From Vallitaleaceae bacterium 9-2 (GTDB lineage: Bacteria > Bacillota > Clostridia > Lachnospirales > Vallitaleaceae), in contig CP121691.1 of NCBI GenBank assembly GCA_038396585.1, positions 186,001 to 250,000 on the forward strand: a stretch of DNA of 64,000 nucleotides, given 5' to 3'. The notes below the pieces were generated by a model, which saw nothing but the letters and a program-made list of their open reading frames with translations, searched no databases and had not been told where the DNA came from. Of this stretch, positions 63,941 through 64,000 are shown in pieces. Position 1 is the stretch's first letter. The number at the start of each line of letters is the position of its first letter. The translations under genes were made by a program, and so were the position numbers.

Positions 63941-64000
63941 GTGTCCTTTTCATCGACGATAAAAGAAGAAACTGCTCGACTGATTGATTCGCCAAGGCAT
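63941..64000 (+). CDS. whiA: WhiA-family DNA-binding protein, 3'-truncated by window edge
   Basis: Only 20 codons are visible, from a GTG start with GGAAGAGGTGA upstream, reading (M)SFSSTIKEETARLIDSPRH. SFSS-x-x-K-E-E is the typical WhiA start, and whiA follows yvcK in most Firmicutes. WhiA has a LAGLIDADG-like and a helix-turn-helix domain and affects cell division; these parts lie outside the window. Confidence 0.85.
   Translation, partial: MSFSSTIKEETARLIDSPRH

Overview
The window looks like chromosome of a low-GC, motile, anaerobic, polysaccharide-degrading Clostridia (Firmicutes/Bacillota), most like the Lachnospirales/Vallitaleaceae type. The pointers are pyruvate formate-lyase with its activase, a 2x[4Fe-4S] ferredoxin, flagellin with FliS, the Bacillus/Clostridium-type large SRP RNA in front of dnaX, and families mainly known from Clostridia (DUF6240, DUF3793, DUF5317, DUF6171). 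I cannot name the species. I saw no tRNA, rRNA, CRISPR array, transposase or phage gene.

Layout. 1-4.8 kb: the end of the F-type ATP synthase operon (atpH partial, atpA, atpG, atpD, atpC). 4.9-7.0 kb, minus strand: a small membrane/regulator unit (DUF2975, YozG-type HTH, DUF4173-like). 7.2-20.6 kb: a rhamnogalacturonan I locus with a membrane-anchored AraC regulator, an Lpl/Ytc-type ABC importer without its ATPase, a PL11 lyase, a NodB-fold deacetylase, a GH106-like rhamnosidase and a GH105 unsaturated glycuronyl hydrolase. None of the four enzymes has a signal peptide, so oligosaccharides are probably imported and broken down in the cytoplasm. 20.7-24.0 kb: pirin, signal peptidase I, GH51 arabinofuranosidase and a small zinc-ribbon-like protein. 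24.0-26.2 kb: a structured leader with a 25-residue hydrophobic peptide ORF, followed by an HD-GYP protein and a DUF5317 membrane protein.

26.4-41.1 kb: a YesM/YesN-like two-component system, a second ABC importer, a phosphohexomutase, a GH3 NagZ-type enzyme, a GH94 phosphorylase, a ROK regulator, nagA and nagB. Together these suggest uptake of N-acetylglucosamine disaccharides, phosphorolysis to GlcNAc-1-P, isomerisation to GlcNAc-6-P, deacetylation and deamination to fructose-6-P. Near-identical 21-bp operator-like sites precede the ROK gene and nagA. 41.2-42.7 kb: an iron-limitation operon (Fur-box promoter, DUF2325, flavodoxin, DUF3793). 42.7-45.8 kb: SRP RNA, dnaX, ybaB, recR. 45.8-51.1 kb: a flagellar block (FliK-like DUF6240 protein, a 51-residue ORF, flagellin behind a sigma-28-like promoter, FliS). 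51.1-54.5 kb, minus strand: ferredoxin, pflA, pflB. 54.6-58.9 kb: trxB, an MBL hydrolase, a receiver-like/degenerate GGDEF-like protein, a PilZ protein, proA. 59.0-60.1 kb, minus strand: galM. 60.3-64.0 kb: a cytosolic parvulin, then murB-rapZ-yvcK-whiA (whiA cut by the window end).

The most unusual parts are the leader at about 24.1-24.36 kb and a dispersed hairpin repeat at 13.2-13.4 kb and 41.2 kb. The leader has a 19-bp long-range inverted repeat enclosing a peptide ORF whose Shine-Dalgarno sequence lies in a hairpin.
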